Notes: a model not told the origin generated them from the letters alone. Counted from the first letter of the stretch, positions 1 through 8,882 are shown. The stretch: 64,000 nt of DNA from Chitinophaga chungangae (GCF_017742215.1 NZ_JAGHKP010000005.1:62001-126000), one strand, 5' to 3'. Numbers and translations are program-made.

Positions 1-526
1 TTACGCGCACAGGGATATGGATCGTTGAAAGGTTGTCGGGCGTCAGCAGCGGGTTTGCGCCGAGAGCGGTCATCAGCCCGGCAGTGGCGGGAAGCAGGTC
101 TTTCCAGCCTTCGCCGTGCAGTTCTTCGAGCTGGGCCACGAACGCGGGCGCTTTTTCCCGCAGGAACCCCGCATCCAGCTGCCGTGTTTCTTTCGCGGCG
201 GCTTCGGGGCTCCAGTTGAATTTGGTCGCCAGCGTCTGCACCCGCAGCACCGCTTCCGGCGCCTGCAAAGCAGCGTGCAGCGCCACATAACCGCCCATGC
301 TGTAACCGAATATCGCAACGGGGCCAAGACCGTTTTGCCGGATGTAATCCAATAACTGAGACGTACATGTTTCGATGCTGAGCGGAGACGATGGTAATGG
401 CGTACCGCCGTGACCGTGAAAATCGAAACGGTGAATAACATACTGTTCACTCAATATGGGAACGATCGCATCGAAGTGCCGGGATGAGCCAAGAGCGCCG
501 TGCAACAGCATTAAGGCAGGTTTCAT
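1..526 (-). CDS. alpha/beta hydrolase, partial (3' end outside window)
   Basis: The reading frame starts at ATG 526 on the minus strand and stays open to the window edge, giving about 175 residues without a stop. The N-terminus MKPALMLLHGALGSS carries the oxyanion-hole His-Gly typical of alpha/beta hydrolases. GYSMGG, about residues 95-100, is the nucleophile elbow (GxSxG). The catalytic Asp and His would lie outside the window. No signal peptide is visible, so the enzyme is probably cytoplasmic. The sequence resembles MenH-like or generic lactonase/esterase hydrolases, and I cannot name a substrate. Confidence 0.85.
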   Translation of the reverse strand, partial: MKPALMLLHGALGSSRHFDAIVPILSEQYVIHRFDFHGHGGTPLPSSPLSIETCTSQLLDYIRQNGLGPVAIFGYSMGGYVALHAALQAPEAVLRVQTLATKFNWSPEAAAKETRQLDAGFLREKAPAFVAQLEELHGEGWKDLLPATAGLMTALGANPLLTPDNLSTIHIPVRV

Positions 527-573
527 GAAGACGGGGTTTTATAAAAAAGACTAACTATATCGGCTAATTTACT

Positions 574-740
574 TATATTTATGTAAATCCTGACCGACCT
601 TCAGCTTACAATCATCTCTTTTATCCCGTATCAAACTTATTTCCGTTTCTAAACGCATTGTCCTCGAAAACCCTACCGGCGCAGAAGGAAAGTGAGTAAA
701 AATGGATAATATCCGCAGCGTACGCGCTGCGGTTTTTTTT
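574..740 (+). ncRNA. candidate short terminated transcript
   Basis: This 284-bp gap between two minus-strand genes holds a plus-oriented intrinsic terminator: stem CCGCAGCG (713-720), loop tacg, CGCTGCGG (725-732), then T8 (733-740). No plus-strand gene ends here. A -7-like box TATATTTA (574-581) lies 130 bp upstream, which would give an RNA of about 150 nt. A 30-codon frame starting at ATG 702 runs through the hairpin and could instead be a leader peptide. Nothing else supports either reading. Confidence 0.25.
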
Positions 741-810
741 TATAAAAGCATAAGGTCCCCTGAACGTGTTGCATACACGCTCCGTTTATTATAAAAAGTT
801 TTGGGAGGAA

Positions 811-1200
811 TTAAGCGGTCGCTTTGATCTGCTCGCCGAACTGCAACAGGTACCCGTTGTTGTCGTAGATGCCGAATTCGCGCATGCCGTAATCAAAATC
901 CTGCACGGGGAAACATACCTCGGCTTTGTCTTTTACCTTTTCCCAAAGCTCGTCCACGCCTTCCATATGAATATAAATGGCGCCGGTGAACACGGGCTGG
1001 TCAAAAGGATCATCGCTGCCGAACGGGAATTTCGCCTGGGGGTGCACCAGTTGCATGGTCACCTTGTCTTTGTTGATGGACGCGAATTTCCATTGCTCGT
1101 CCATCGTTTTACAGGTAAAATCCAGCACGTTCACAAAAAAATCTACCGTTTCCTGCAATAAAGGAGTAGTTAATGTAGGGATGGCTGCCAACAGTTCCAT
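811..1200 (-). CDS. VOC (glyoxalase/bleomycin resistance) family protein
   Basis: This is a 129-aa protein with a single vicinal-oxygen-chelate fold: paired beta-alpha-beta-beta-beta modules running from TTPLLQETVDFFVNVLDF to the C-terminal FGIYDNNGYLLQFGE, where the Glu is a typical metal ligand. The start is placed at MELLAAIP (1200). The frame stays open 35 codons further upstream, but those residues do not look like the family and would lengthen a protein that is already the usual size. The substrate is unknown; VOC proteins bind metals and act as isomerases, dioxygenases or resistance proteins. The neighbour recQ is divergent. Confidence 0.8.
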   Translation of the reverse strand: MELLAAIPTLTTPLLQETVDFFVNVLDFTCKTMDEQWKFASINKDKVTMQLVHPQAKFPFGSDDPFDQPVFTGAIYIHMEGVDELWEKVKDKAEVCFPVQDFDYGMREFGIYDNNGYLLQFGEQIKATA

Positions 1201-1344
1201 AAATAGTTCGTTTCGGGTTAAAAGTGAATAACAGTTGTGTTTTAAAGTGCGACAGTTGTAAAAAATGACTCTCTTATAAATGTAAACAAATATTCCGCTT
1301 TGCAATTGCTGTTCCGATTAATTTTTATGCACATCCCTTTCCCT

Positions 1345-1352
1345 TATATTTG
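1345..1352 (+). promoter_or_regulatory. -7 promoter box for recQ
   Basis: TATATTTG matches the Bacteroidota -7 consensus TAnnTTTG exactly and sits 28 bp upstream of the recQ ATG. No good TTTG lies 19-20 bp further upstream, so only the -7 element is supported. Confidence 0.5.
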
Positions 1353-1380
1353 TCCCGGAGGCAAATCAAAAGTTCGGGCT

Positions 1381-3552
1381 ATGCAGCAATCTTCGTTGTT
1401 AACACTGTTAAAACATCACTTCGGGTATACCCATTTCCGTCATAACCAGCAGGCGATCATAGAAAATGTACTGGCAGGGAAAGACACGCTGGTGCTGATG
1501 CCTACCGGCGGCGGGAAGTCTATCTGTTACCAGCTGCCCGCGCTGGCTTTCGGGGGGGTGACGGTAGTGGTATCTCCGCTGATCGCGCTGATGAAAGACC
1601 AGGTGGACGCGCTGCGGCAAAACGGCATCCCGGCGGCCTTTCTTAATTCCACCCTTTCCGGGCAGGAGCAGCAGACCGTGATCCAGATGCTGCGGGCCGG
1701 CCGGCTGAAGCTGCTATACCTCGCGCCCGAGCGCCTCGTGGGCGAAGGTAATTTCATGAGCCTGCTCGCCGAAGTGAACGTATCGCTTTTCGCGGTGGAC
1801 GAAGCCCACTGTATCAGCCACTGGGGCCACGATTTCAGGCAGGAATACCTGGCGCTGGGCCAGCTGAAAGACCGTTTCCCCCAAACGCCGGTGATCGCCC
1901 TTACCGCCACGGCAGACGGCGTTACCAAGCAGGACATCCTCGAAAAGCTCAACCTGCGCCAGTATACCGTTTTTGAAAACTCCTTCAACCGGCCCAACAT
2001 ATTTTACGGCATCCGGCCCAAACGGGATTATTACGACCAGCTGCTTGCGTACCTGGGCGAACATAAAGAAGACAGCGGGATCATCTACTGCCTGTCCCGC
2101 TCCGCCACCGAATCGCTGGCGGAAGACCTGCAAAAGGAAGGTTTTTCCGCCGCGGCATACCACGCCGGGCTGGACAGGCAGGTACGCGAAGAAAGGCAGG
2201 AAAAATTCCTGCGGGACGAAGTGCGCATCATGGTGGCCACCATCGCCTTTGGCATGGGCATCAATAAAAGCAACGTGCGGTTCGTGGTGCATGCGGACCT
2301 TCCGAAGAACATCGAAGGGTATTACCAGGAAACGGGCCGCGCCGGCCGCGACGGGCTCGCCAGCGAAGCCATTTTATATTACGGCGCGGGCGACGTGTTC
2401 AAACTGAAACGTTTCGCCAGCGTGGAAGGCAACGAAGCGCAGAGCGCCGTGATGCTCAAAAAACTGGAACAGATGGCCGGCCTCGCCGAAACCCGCCAGT
2501 GCCGCCGCAAATACCTGCTGCAATATTTCGGGGAAGATGCGCCCGACCATTGCGGCAACTGCGATAACTGTCTTGGCCAATACGAAAGGGCCGACGGCAC
2601 GATCGCCGCGCAAAAGATGCTCAGCGCCGTTTACCGCCTCCAGGGCCGTTTCGGGCTGAACTACGTGGTCGATTTCCTGCGGGGCGGCAGCACCGTGCGG
2701 GAAGCGCACCAGGAGATCAAAACCTACGGCATCGGGAAAGACATTTCCAAAGAACAATGGAAACAATACGCCCGGGAGCTGATCCAACTGGGCTACCTGG
2801 CGCAGTCCGGCGGGGAATACCCGCTGCTGCAGCTGACGGACACCAGCTGGCAGGTGCTGCGCGGCGAAGAAAAAGTGGAATTCACCGTGACCGCAACCGG
2901 GAAGGAACAGCCCGCCGGCGCCAAACCGACAAAACAAAGCGCGGAGATCGCCCATCCCGCGCTGTTCAACGAACTGAAGCAGCTGCGCCGCCAGCTGGCA
3001 GATAAAGAGAACGTACCGCCCTACATCGTGTTTTCAGACGCCACGCTGGCCGAACTGGTGGCGTACCTGCCCGTTACCACTTCCGACATTTCCCGCATTT
3101 CCGGCTTCGGCGATGTGAAACTCGCCAAATACGGCGACGCGTTCCTCGACGCGCTGCAGAGCTATTGCCTGCGCAACGGCCTCAGTACGCAAATGCATCT
3201 CAAAGCCGGTTCCGCCCGGCAACGGCCTAAAAAAACGCGGTCCGATACCGGCGGCAGCCAGCGGCAAACGCTCCAGCTTTTCCGGGAAGGCAATGCCGTG
3301 GAAGAGATCGCCGCGCAGCGGAACCTGGCGGTAAGCACCGTGGAAAGCCACCTCGGGGAATTCGTGCGCAAAGGGGAGCTGGACATCCAGGACCTTATCC
3401 CCGACGAAAACCGGCTGACCCGCATCCTGAAAGCCGTGGAAGACACCGGCGGTTATTCGCTCAGCGCGGTAAAGGAAAAACTGGGCGACGTAGGTTACGG
3501 GGAGATCAGGGCGGTGCAAAGCTATTACCTCTGGTTGCAGGAACAGGCCTGA
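1381..3552 (+). CDS. recQ: ATP-dependent DNA helicase RecQ
   Basis: This is a 723-aa 3'-5' DNA helicase of recombination and repair. Walker A PTGGGKS is at about residues 41-47 and DEAH at 140-143. A helicase C-terminal domain follows with the QETGRAGRDG motif. Next comes the RecQ zinc-binding region, starting at Cys374 and followed by CGNCDNC. An HRDC domain lies at about 540-610, and a C-terminal helix-turn-helix (AVEEIAAQRNLAVSTVESHL) is the kind seen in long bacterial RecQ proteins. The start is set at MQQSSLL (1381) because the -7 box at 1345-1352 lies inside the longer open frame. The gene appears monocistronic. Confidence 0.96.
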   Translation: MQQSSLLTLLKHHFGYTHFRHNQQAIIENVLAGKDTLVLMPTGGGKSICYQLPALAFGGVTVVVSPLIALMKDQVDALRQNGIPAAFLNSTLSGQEQQTVIQMLRAGRLKLLYLAPERLVGEGNFMSLLAEVNVSLFAVDEAHCISHWGHDFRQEYLALGQLKDRFPQTPVIALTATADGVTKQDILEKLNLRQYTVFENSFNRPNIFYGIRPKRDYYDQLLAYLGEHKEDSGIIYCLSRSATESLAEDLQKEGFSAAAYHAGLDRQVREERQEKFLRDEVRIMVATIAFGMGINKSNVRFVVHADLPKNIEGYYQETGRAGRDGLASEAILYYGAGDVFKLKRFASVEGNEAQSAVMLKKLEQMAGLAETRQCRRKYLLQYFGEDAPDHCGNCDNCLGQYERADGTIAAQKMLSAVYRLQGRFGLNYVVDFLRGGSTVREAHQEIKTYGIGKDISKEQWKQYARELIQLGYLAQSGGEYPLLQLTDTSWQVLRGEEKVEFTVTATGKEQPAGAKPTKQSAEIAHPALFNELKQLRRQLADKENVPPYIVFSDATLAELVAYLPVTTSDISRISGFGDVKLAKYGDAFLDALQSYCLRNGLSTQMHLKAGSARQRPKKTRSDTGGSQRQTLQLFREGNAVEEIAAQRNLAVSTVESHLGEFVRKGELDIQDLIPDENRLTRILKAVEDTGGYSLSAVKEKLGDVGYGEIRAVQSYYLWLQEQA

Positions 3553-3702
3553 CGCCCGGCGCTCATCCGCCGGTAATGCACATCAGCGATTCTTTATATT
3601 GTAAACATTTTTTAGTACTTTGTTTAATGCTTCCACGTTTTACAGATTGAGCGTGTATGCTTTACAGTTATGAACTCATTACAAATCACAAACTCTTAAA
3701 CA

Positions 3703-4716
3703 ATGTCATCATCCACGAACCGCAGACATTTTTTACGCCAGCTGGGCATGGTTACCGCAGGCGCAGCATTCGGACCCGCTTTTCTCGCAGCCTGCAACAG
3801 CGGCGGCGTTAACGGCGGCGGAGATTCCACGAAAAACGATTCCACCGGCACCGGCGGCGTAAGCACGAAAGACCTTTTTTTCAAGATCTCCCTCGCGGAA
3901 TGGTCTTTCCACAACGCACTTTTTTCCGGTAAAATGACCAACCTCGAATTTGCCGAGAAGGCCAAAAAAGATTACGGCATCACCGGTGTGGAATATGTGA
4001 ACCAATTCTTCAAAGACAAAGCAAAAGATAAAACCTACCTCGCCGAGCTGAAAAAACGCGCGGACGACAACGGCGTTACCAGCGTGCTCATTATGTGCGA
4101 CGGGGAAGGGGAGCTGGGCGACCTGGACGTTAAAAAACGCACGCAGGCAGTGGAAAACCACTACAAATGGGTGGAAGCGGCGCAATTTCTCGGTTGCCAC
4201 TCCATCCGCGTGAACGCGGCGGGCGCGGGTAAGGAAGAAGACGTGAAAAAAGCCGCCATCGACGGCCTGGGCCGCCTGACAGACTTCGCGAAAGACTTCA
4301 ACATCGGCGTGATCGTGGAAAACCACGGCGGCTATTCCTCCAACGGCATCTGGCTGAGCGATGTGATGAAAGGCGTGAACAAACCCGGCTGCGGCACCCT
4401 GCCGGACTTCGGCAACTTCTGCGTAAGGCGCCAGAAAGACGGCGACTACAGCACGCCCTGCGCCGAAGAATACGACCGCTACAAAGGCGTGACCGAACTG
4501 ATGCCTTACGCCAAAGGCGTGAGCGCCAAAACGCACGATTTCGACGCGGCGGGCAACGAAACCCAAACGGATTTCAGGAAAATGATGGAAATTGTGAAAG
4601 CTGCCGGTTACAAAGGATTTGTCGGCATCGAATACGAAGGCAGCAAAGACAGCGAAGAAGTGGGCATCCGCAAAACCCTGGAACTGCTCAAACGCGTAGG
4701 CCAGGAACTGAGCTGA
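3703..4716 (+). CDS. sugar phosphate isomerase/epimerase-type TIM barrel, Tat/lipoprotein signal
   Basis: This is a 337-aa protein of the AP-endonuclease-2/xylose-isomerase-like TIM barrel superfamily (hydroxypyruvate isomerase-like). The N-terminus carries a twin-arginine motif (RRHFLRQ) and then a lipobox, LAAC with Cys31, so it is probably exported folded and lipidated. Barrel features include SLAEWSFH near the start, SIRVNAAG, a metal-site-like VIVENHGG, and GIEYEGSKDSEE near the C-terminus. Such proteins are common in Bacteroidota polyol and sugar catabolism, but no sugar genes adjoin this one, so the substrate is open. The 111-aa gene downstream follows after 24 bp. Confidence 0.85.
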   Translation: MSSSTNRRHFLRQLGMVTAGAAFGPAFLAACNSGGVNGGGDSTKNDSTGTGGVSTKDLFFKISLAEWSFHNALFSGKMTNLEFAEKAKKDYGITGVEYVNQFFKDKAKDKTYLAELKKRADDNGVTSVLIMCDGEGELGDLDVKKRTQAVENHYKWVEAAQFLGCHSIRVNAAGAGKEEDVKKAAIDGLGRLTDFAKDFNIGVIVENHGGYSSNGIWLSDVMKGVNKPGCGTLPDFGNFCVRRQKDGDYSTPCAEEYDRYKGVTELMPYAKGVSAKTHDFDAAGNETQTDFRKMMEIVKAAGYKGFVGIEYEGSKDSEEVGIRKTLELLKRVGQELS

Positions 4717-4740
4717 ACAGGCATCTCAAAATAATCGTAT

Positions 4741-5076
4741 ATGGAAACGACACCCAATGGCATGACCACGCTCACGGGCGTGATGGAAGTATTGAAAGAA
4801 CGCGGAATCGATCATGAACTGCGGCTGATGAAAGACGGGCGGCTGGAAGACCAGGATTCGCGCCGTATTTTCAGCGCGGAAGGCATGAAGATCATCCGTA
4901 CCTACCGCTTCGAGGGAGAAAGCAACCCTTCGGATTCCGCGGTATTATACCTGCTCGAAAACGCCGACGGATTTATCGGCTACATCATCAATGCCTACGG
5001 CGCGTACGACGATTACGAGGGAGACCTCTTCGATAACCTGATCAGGAACCTGCCCGTGGACGAACGTGAGTTCTGA
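4741..5076 (+). CDS. conserved 111-aa protein (family sometimes named phosphoribosylpyrophosphate synthetase)
   Basis: This is a small acidic cytoplasmic protein with no signal or membrane segment. The block TYRFEGESNPSDSAVLYLL followed by GYIINAYGAYDD recalls a small Bacteroidota family that databases often label phosphoribosylpyrophosphate synthetase. At this size it cannot hold a PRPP synthetase fold, so the name is probably a propagated error. It lies 24 bp after the TIM-barrel gene and may be co-transcribed. A strong terminator follows at 5103-5134. Function unknown. Confidence 0.7.
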   Translation: METTPNGMTTLTGVMEVLKERGIDHELRLMKDGRLEDQDSRRIFSAEGMKIIRTYRFEGESNPSDSAVLYLLENADGFIGYIINAYGAYDDYEGDLFDNLIRNLPVDEREF

Positions 5077-5102
5077 ACCGGGGCATCCCGATATAATCTA
5101 AA

Positions 5103-5134
5103 AACCTTGCAGGATTTACCCTGCAAGGTTTTTT
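5103..5134 (+). terminator. intrinsic terminator
   Basis: An 11-bp perfect stem, AACCTTGCAGG (5103-5113) with CCTGCAAGGTT (5120-5130), has a 6-nt loop and is followed by T4. It ends the 3703-5076 transcript. Confidence 0.85.
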
Positions 5135-5163
5135 ATGAATATCATAAACGATCTGAAAAAAAC

Positions 5164-5201
5164 ATGCCGGCTGTCTGCTTCAAACAACCGGCATTTCTTT
5201 T
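5164..5201. terminator. bidirectional terminator between convergent genes
   Basis: The stem ATGCCGG (5164-5170) pairs with CCGGCAT (5188-5194). A T-rich run follows on the plus strand and an A-run precedes it, so it can also terminate the minus-strand FecR-like gene that ends at 5232. Confidence 0.6.
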
Positions 5202-5231
5202 TGTGTTAGGATATGGAAAAACAACTGAGGG

Positions 5232-6053
5232 TTAGAATTTGATCACCACTTTATCGCGGGTAACGCGGTAGGTAAAACCGATGCTGTCGCCAAGGGTGGC
5301 GAGCAGGTCTTCCACAGACTGTGGGTTATACACGCCGGTCACATATTTGCTGCGGCCGTTTCCCTTCATTTCCATTTCAACGCCGAACCAGTCTTCCATC
5401 TTCTTTAACGCCGCGGGGAGCGGTGTATTGTTGAAGACCAGCTTTCCCTGCAAACATTCTTCCTGTTCGGCCAGTTCGAAGGTCTCTTTTTCCATCAGGT
5501 CAATGCCTTTGTTGGCCAGCACACTCTGCCCGGAGGAAAGGTCTTCGACGGCGTTATCGGTAGGCGAGTGGTAGCTTTTGCCCACATGTGCCTGCCCGTT
5601 GAGCACGAGACAATAGGCCCCGCTCTGGCTTTCGAGGGAGCGCAGGCGGAAGATGGCGCCCGGCGTGCGGGTTTTGAGCTTGTCCGTTAAAATGACCATC
5701 TCCTGACCGGTGGCGGGCACGGAAAAAAACGCTTCGCCATCCAGCACCAGCGCACGGTCTTGCGGGAAACCCTCGGGCATGTATAATTTGGAACGGGAGT
5801 TCAGGATCACGAGGGTACTGTCCGGCAGCTTCACCACTTTACGCTGGCCGTACGCGCTCTGGAAAGTGACGTACCGTTTGCCCGGCTCGAGCATGGCGGA
5901 ACTGCGCTGATGGCGGCCCGCCAGGTAATATAACATGCCGGATGCAATGAGCATAACGACGATCAGCGTAAGGGCAACAGGTTGCCAGTTACGCCGTTTT
6001 TTCATATACAGTGGAAGCCTTGGCCGCCGGAGATGCGTATGTGTTGCGCTCAT
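5232..6053 (-). CDS. FecR-domain membrane protein, orphan and short
   Basis: This is a 273-aa type II membrane protein. A short basic N-terminus is followed by one membrane segment (VALTLIVVMLIASGMLYYLAG, about residues 27-47). The periplasmic part has a FecR core (RYVTFQSAYGQRKVVKLPDSTLVILNSRSKL) and a C-terminal DUF4974-like secretin/STN-type fold (LVFNNTPLPAALKKMEDWFGVEM ... GFTYRV). FecR proteins relay signals from TonB receptors to ECF sigma factors, but the cytoplasmic anti-sigma part is only about 25 residues here instead of the usual 80-90. No sigma factor lies nearby. The start at 6053 fits a TATATTTA box at 6090-6097; ATG 6005 is an alternative. Confidence 0.8.
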   Translation of the reverse strand: MSATHTHLRRPRLPLYMKKRRNWQPVALTLIVVMLIASGMLYYLAGRHQRSSAMLEPGKRYVTFQSAYGQRKVVKLPDSTLVILNSRSKLYMPEGFPQDRALVLDGEAFFSVPATGQEMVILTDKLKTRTPGAIFRLRSLESQSGAYCLVLNGQAHVGKSYHSPTDNAVEDLSSGQSVLANKGIDLMEKETFELAEQEECLQGKLVFNNTPLPAALKKMEDWFGVEMEMKGNGRSKYVTGVYNPQSVEDLLATLGDSIGFTYRVTRDKVVIKF

Positions 6054-6170
6054 GGTTGGGAATAAGATTTTGGTGACACTGTCCCGGGTTAAATATAACA
6101 AAAAAAATTCCACCTCAAAGGGCGCGTTTCTGCTTGTATGTCAGAAAACTATCATGAGTGAAGGCTCTTT

Positions 6171-6202
6171 TTTGTTAGTCCAATGCCGTCCCCTTAACTT
6201 TG
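6171..6202 (+). promoter_or_regulatory. Bacteroidota promoter of proline dehydrogenase (leaderless)
   Basis: TTTG (6171-6174), a 20-bp spacer and TAACTTTG (6195-6202) form a full consensus promoter. With the G of the -7 box about 7 bp before the transcription start, the RNA begins at or next to the ATG at 6209, leaving essentially no 5' leader. Confidence 0.7.
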
Positions 6203-6208
6203 CCCGCC

Positions 6209-7390
6209 ATGGAAAAGCAGCAACCACCATTATCATTCGAAGATACGGCTATCGCATTCGAACATATGTCGAACAAAGCGCTGAAACGGGCGAATTTCCT
6301 GTTCAGCAACATCGGCAAACCCTGGCTGGTGAAGTTCGGCGCCTTCGCCACACCACTCGCCTTCAAACTGCATCTGCCCGTTAAAGGCATCATCAAATCC
6401 ACCATTTTCAACCAGTTCTGCGGAGGCGAAACCCTCGAAGAAGCCGTAAAGGCGGCGGAAGTGCTGGGCCGTTTCGGCGTGGGCGTGGCCCTCGACTACA
6501 GCGTGGAGGCCGTGGAAGGAGAAGAAAATTACGATAACGCCCTGCCGGAATTCCTGCGGGCCGTTCAATACGCCGCCGGAAAGCCGCACATTCCTTTTAT
6601 TCCCATTAAAGTGACCGGCTTCGCCCGCTTCGGGCTGCTGGAAAAGATGCATAAAGGCGAAACGCTCACGCCGGAAGAAAATGAAGAGTTCGAAAGAGTG
6701 CGCAAACGCATCCATGCCATCTGCGCCGCCGCCGCCAAAGGCAAGGTAGGCGTGCTGATAGACGCGGAAGAATCCTGGGTGCAGCAGCCGGTAGACGACC
6801 TGGCCGACGAAATGATGGGGCTTTTCAACCGGTCTGAAGTGATCGTGTTCAATACCTTTCAGATGTACCGCCACGACCGTCTCGACTTCCTTCACAAAAG
6901 CTTCGAAAAGGCCAAAGCCGGGGGGTACCTGCTGGGCGCCAAACTGGTGCGCGGCGCATACATGGAAAAAGAAAGGAAACGCGCGGAAGAGAATGATTAT
7001 CCTTCGCCCATCCAGCCGAATAAAGACGCGGCGGACGAAGATTACGACGCGGCGGTGCGTTTCTGCATAGACCGGCTGAACCACCTGGCCGTGTTTATCG
7101 GCACTCACAACGAAGACAGCTGCATGCTGGCCGCCTGCCTGCTCGACGAGAAGAACATCCCGCACAACCATCCCCGGGTCAGCTTTTCACAGCTTTACGG
7201 CATGAGCGACAACATCACGTTCAACCTGGCGCACGCCGGTTACCGCGTGTCCAAATACCTGCCATACGGCCCTGTGAAAGACGTGGTGCCTTACCTGATC
7301 CGCCGGGCGCAGGAAAACACCTCCATTGCCGGTTCCATGGGCCGGGAATTGAGCCTGATACGGAAAGAAATGAAACGCAGGGGGATTTAA
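6209..7390 (+). CDS. proline dehydrogenase (FAD)
   Basis: This is a 393-aa single-domain proline dehydrogenase, oxidising L-proline to pyrroline-5-carboxylate and passing electrons to the quinone pool through FAD. The TIM-barrel hallmarks are visible: LGAKLVRGAYMEKER, GTHNEDSC, and near the C-terminus YLIRRAQENTSIAG, whose Arg-Arg-x-x-Glu pattern binds the proline carboxylate. The P5C dehydrogenase half found in PutA is absent and not encoded nearby. The start at 6209 (MEKQQPP) is chosen because the SFEDTAIAF block looks conserved, while the ATG at 6200 would overlap the promoter. A terminator follows at 7494. Confidence 0.93.
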   Translation: MEKQQPPLSFEDTAIAFEHMSNKALKRANFLFSNIGKPWLVKFGAFATPLAFKLHLPVKGIIKSTIFNQFCGGETLEEAVKAAEVLGRFGVGVALDYSVEAVEGEENYDNALPEFLRAVQYAAGKPHIPFIPIKVTGFARFGLLEKMHKGETLTPEENEEFERVRKRIHAICAAAAKGKVGVLIDAEESWVQQPVDDLADEMMGLFNRSEVIVFNTFQMYRHDRLDFLHKSFEKAKAGGYLLGAKLVRGAYMEKERKRAEENDYPSPIQPNKDAADEDYDAAVRFCIDRLNHLAVFIGTHNEDSCMLAACLLDEKNIPHNHPRVSFSQLYGMSDNITFNLAHAGYRVSKYLPYGPVKDVVPYLIRRAQENTSIAGSMGRELSLIRKEMKRRGI

Positions 7391-7493
7391 CCGGGAAAAA
7401 TGTAACATTTTGCCGCCCTGCCTCGTTATACGGGTATACCAACCGGCAAATCAACGCATTATAACCGGGAACCAATTACTGCTATGCAAAGTT

Positions 7494-7527
7494 AAAAGCC
7501 GCTCCGGCCATCGTCGGAACGGCTTTT
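7494..7527 (+). terminator. intrinsic terminator
   Basis: AAAAGCCGCTCCG pairs with CGGAACGGCTTTT (7514-7526) with one mismatch, and a T-run follows. It sits between the proline dehydrogenase gene and the convergent susD-like gene. Confidence 0.75.
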
Positions 7528-7567
7528 TTGTTTTCTTCCCGTCAGATCTGGCTTCCTTTTTCCTTTA

Positions 7568-8857
7568 TCAGTTCGATTCCGGCAACGGGATGGGGAATTT
7601 GTCCCAAACCTTATCGTTCGGCCGGTCGTTGGGCAATTGGTTCAGGCGGTTGTAGCGCCGCATGTCTATCCAGCGGTGGCCTTCTGCGAACAGGGAAAAG
7701 CGCCGCTGGTTCAGCATTTCGGTGATCAGCGCGGCCTGTGTAACGGCCCCTGCGTATGGCGTCAGGTTGTGCTGCACCCTGATCCGGTTCAGCGCCACGA
7801 TCGCGTCCGGGAGCTGGTTCAGGTTGATCTTGGCTTCGGCGTAGATCAGGATCAGTTCTTCGTTGCGGATGATGTACACAGGCGCGGTATTGCTCCGGTG
7901 GACCCATACGTCGCGGTTGGACTGCAGCCCGTCCAGCGATGCGGGCGCCGCCCTGAGCGTGGCTTTGGCGATGCGGTCGTCTCCCGGCGCGATCTGCGCG
8001 GCGTACGTAGGATGCGCCAGGCGCTGTTCGCCGGAGTTGTTCTGCGGCAGGAACACCGGGTTGAGCACATCGCCCGAATTGGCGCTGAAAATATGCACGT
8101 ACCCGCTGTTGAAATCGCCGAGCAGGCTAAAGTTCGAGCCGTTGAGGGCTGTGAGCGCTTCCGCCCATTGCTGGCGGTACACGGCTACCCGGGCGGCCAG
8201 CGCGCGGTTGAACTGCATCAGCTTGGCGGCCGTTACGTCTGTCACGATAGACACGGGGAAGACGATCTCCGCGCCCGTCAGGTCCGTCAAACCTTCATTC
8301 AACATATTGGCGATGTCCGTCAGGCTTTCGGGATAACCTTTAATAGGCCCGAGGTTGTTCGCATCTTTCACATCGGTGCGGATGCCGTTGGTATACTGCA
8401 TGTTAAGCGCCAGCAGCAGCTGGTAGGCCATGATGGTTTTTGCGTAACCGAGATACCCCTTTTTTTCGTTGGCAGACAGGCGGGAGCTGTTGTTCACCGC
8501 GTCCATCAGCGTATTGGCCTGCCTTACCACGCGGTAACGCGAAGCCCAGGGATTGGTGGTGTAAAACGTGTTGTTGTCCAGCGGCGAAGTGCCCATCAGC
8601 TCGGTGGTGTAACGCGGCTCGGAACCGGAGAAGCGGTAGATCTCGCGCCCCTGCAGGCCGATCGCGTCGTAATACGTATTTAGAGTGAGGCGAGTGCCCG
8701 ATTCCATGGCAACGGCCAGGTTGTCTATCTGCTCCTTGGTGCCGTTGGCGATGATCTGGCTGGCCACCGGGGTGTTCAGGTTCGGTATCTCGCCTTTCTG
8801 GCAGGCTCCCAGGCCCAGCAGCATTGCGCTGAATAATAATATGCGATGTTGTTTCAT
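7568..8857 (-). CDS. SusD/RagB-like nutrient-binding outer-membrane lipoprotein
   Basis: This is a 429-aa surface lipoprotein that caps a SusC transporter and captures glycans or peptides. The signal peptide ends in LLGLGAC, putting the lipidated Cys at residue 19. The alpha-helical SusD fold is seen in KTIMAYQLLLALNMQY, the TPR-like helices around AALAARVAVYRQQWAEAL, and the C-terminal hallmark RRFSLFAEGHRWIDMRRY. It lies 25 bp after the susC-like gene in the same operon. At 429 residues it is shorter than most SusD proteins. The ligand cannot be read from the sequence, and no glycoside hydrolase is in this operon. Confidence 0.93.
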   Translation of the reverse strand: MKQHRILLFSAMLLGLGACQKGEIPNLNTPVASQIIANGTKEQIDNLAVAMESGTRLTLNTYYDAIGLQGREIYRFSGSEPRYTTELMGTSPLDNNTFYTTNPWASRYRVVRQANTLMDAVNNSSRLSANEKKGYLGYAKTIMAYQLLLALNMQYTNGIRTDVKDANNLGPIKGYPESLTDIANMLNEGLTDLTGAEIVFPVSIVTDVTAAKLMQFNRALAARVAVYRQQWAEALTALNGSNFSLLGDFNSGYVHIFSANSGDVLNPVFLPQNNSGEQRLAHPTYAAQIAPGDDRIAKATLRAAPASLDGLQSNRDVWVHRSNTAPVYIIRNEELILIYAEAKINLNQLPDAIVALNRIRVQHNLTPYAGAVTQAALITEMLNQRRFSLFAEGHRWIDMRRYNRLNQLPNDRPNDKVWDKFPIPLPESN

Positions 8858-8882
8858 GATGATTCTTTTTTGGTTGTACGGA

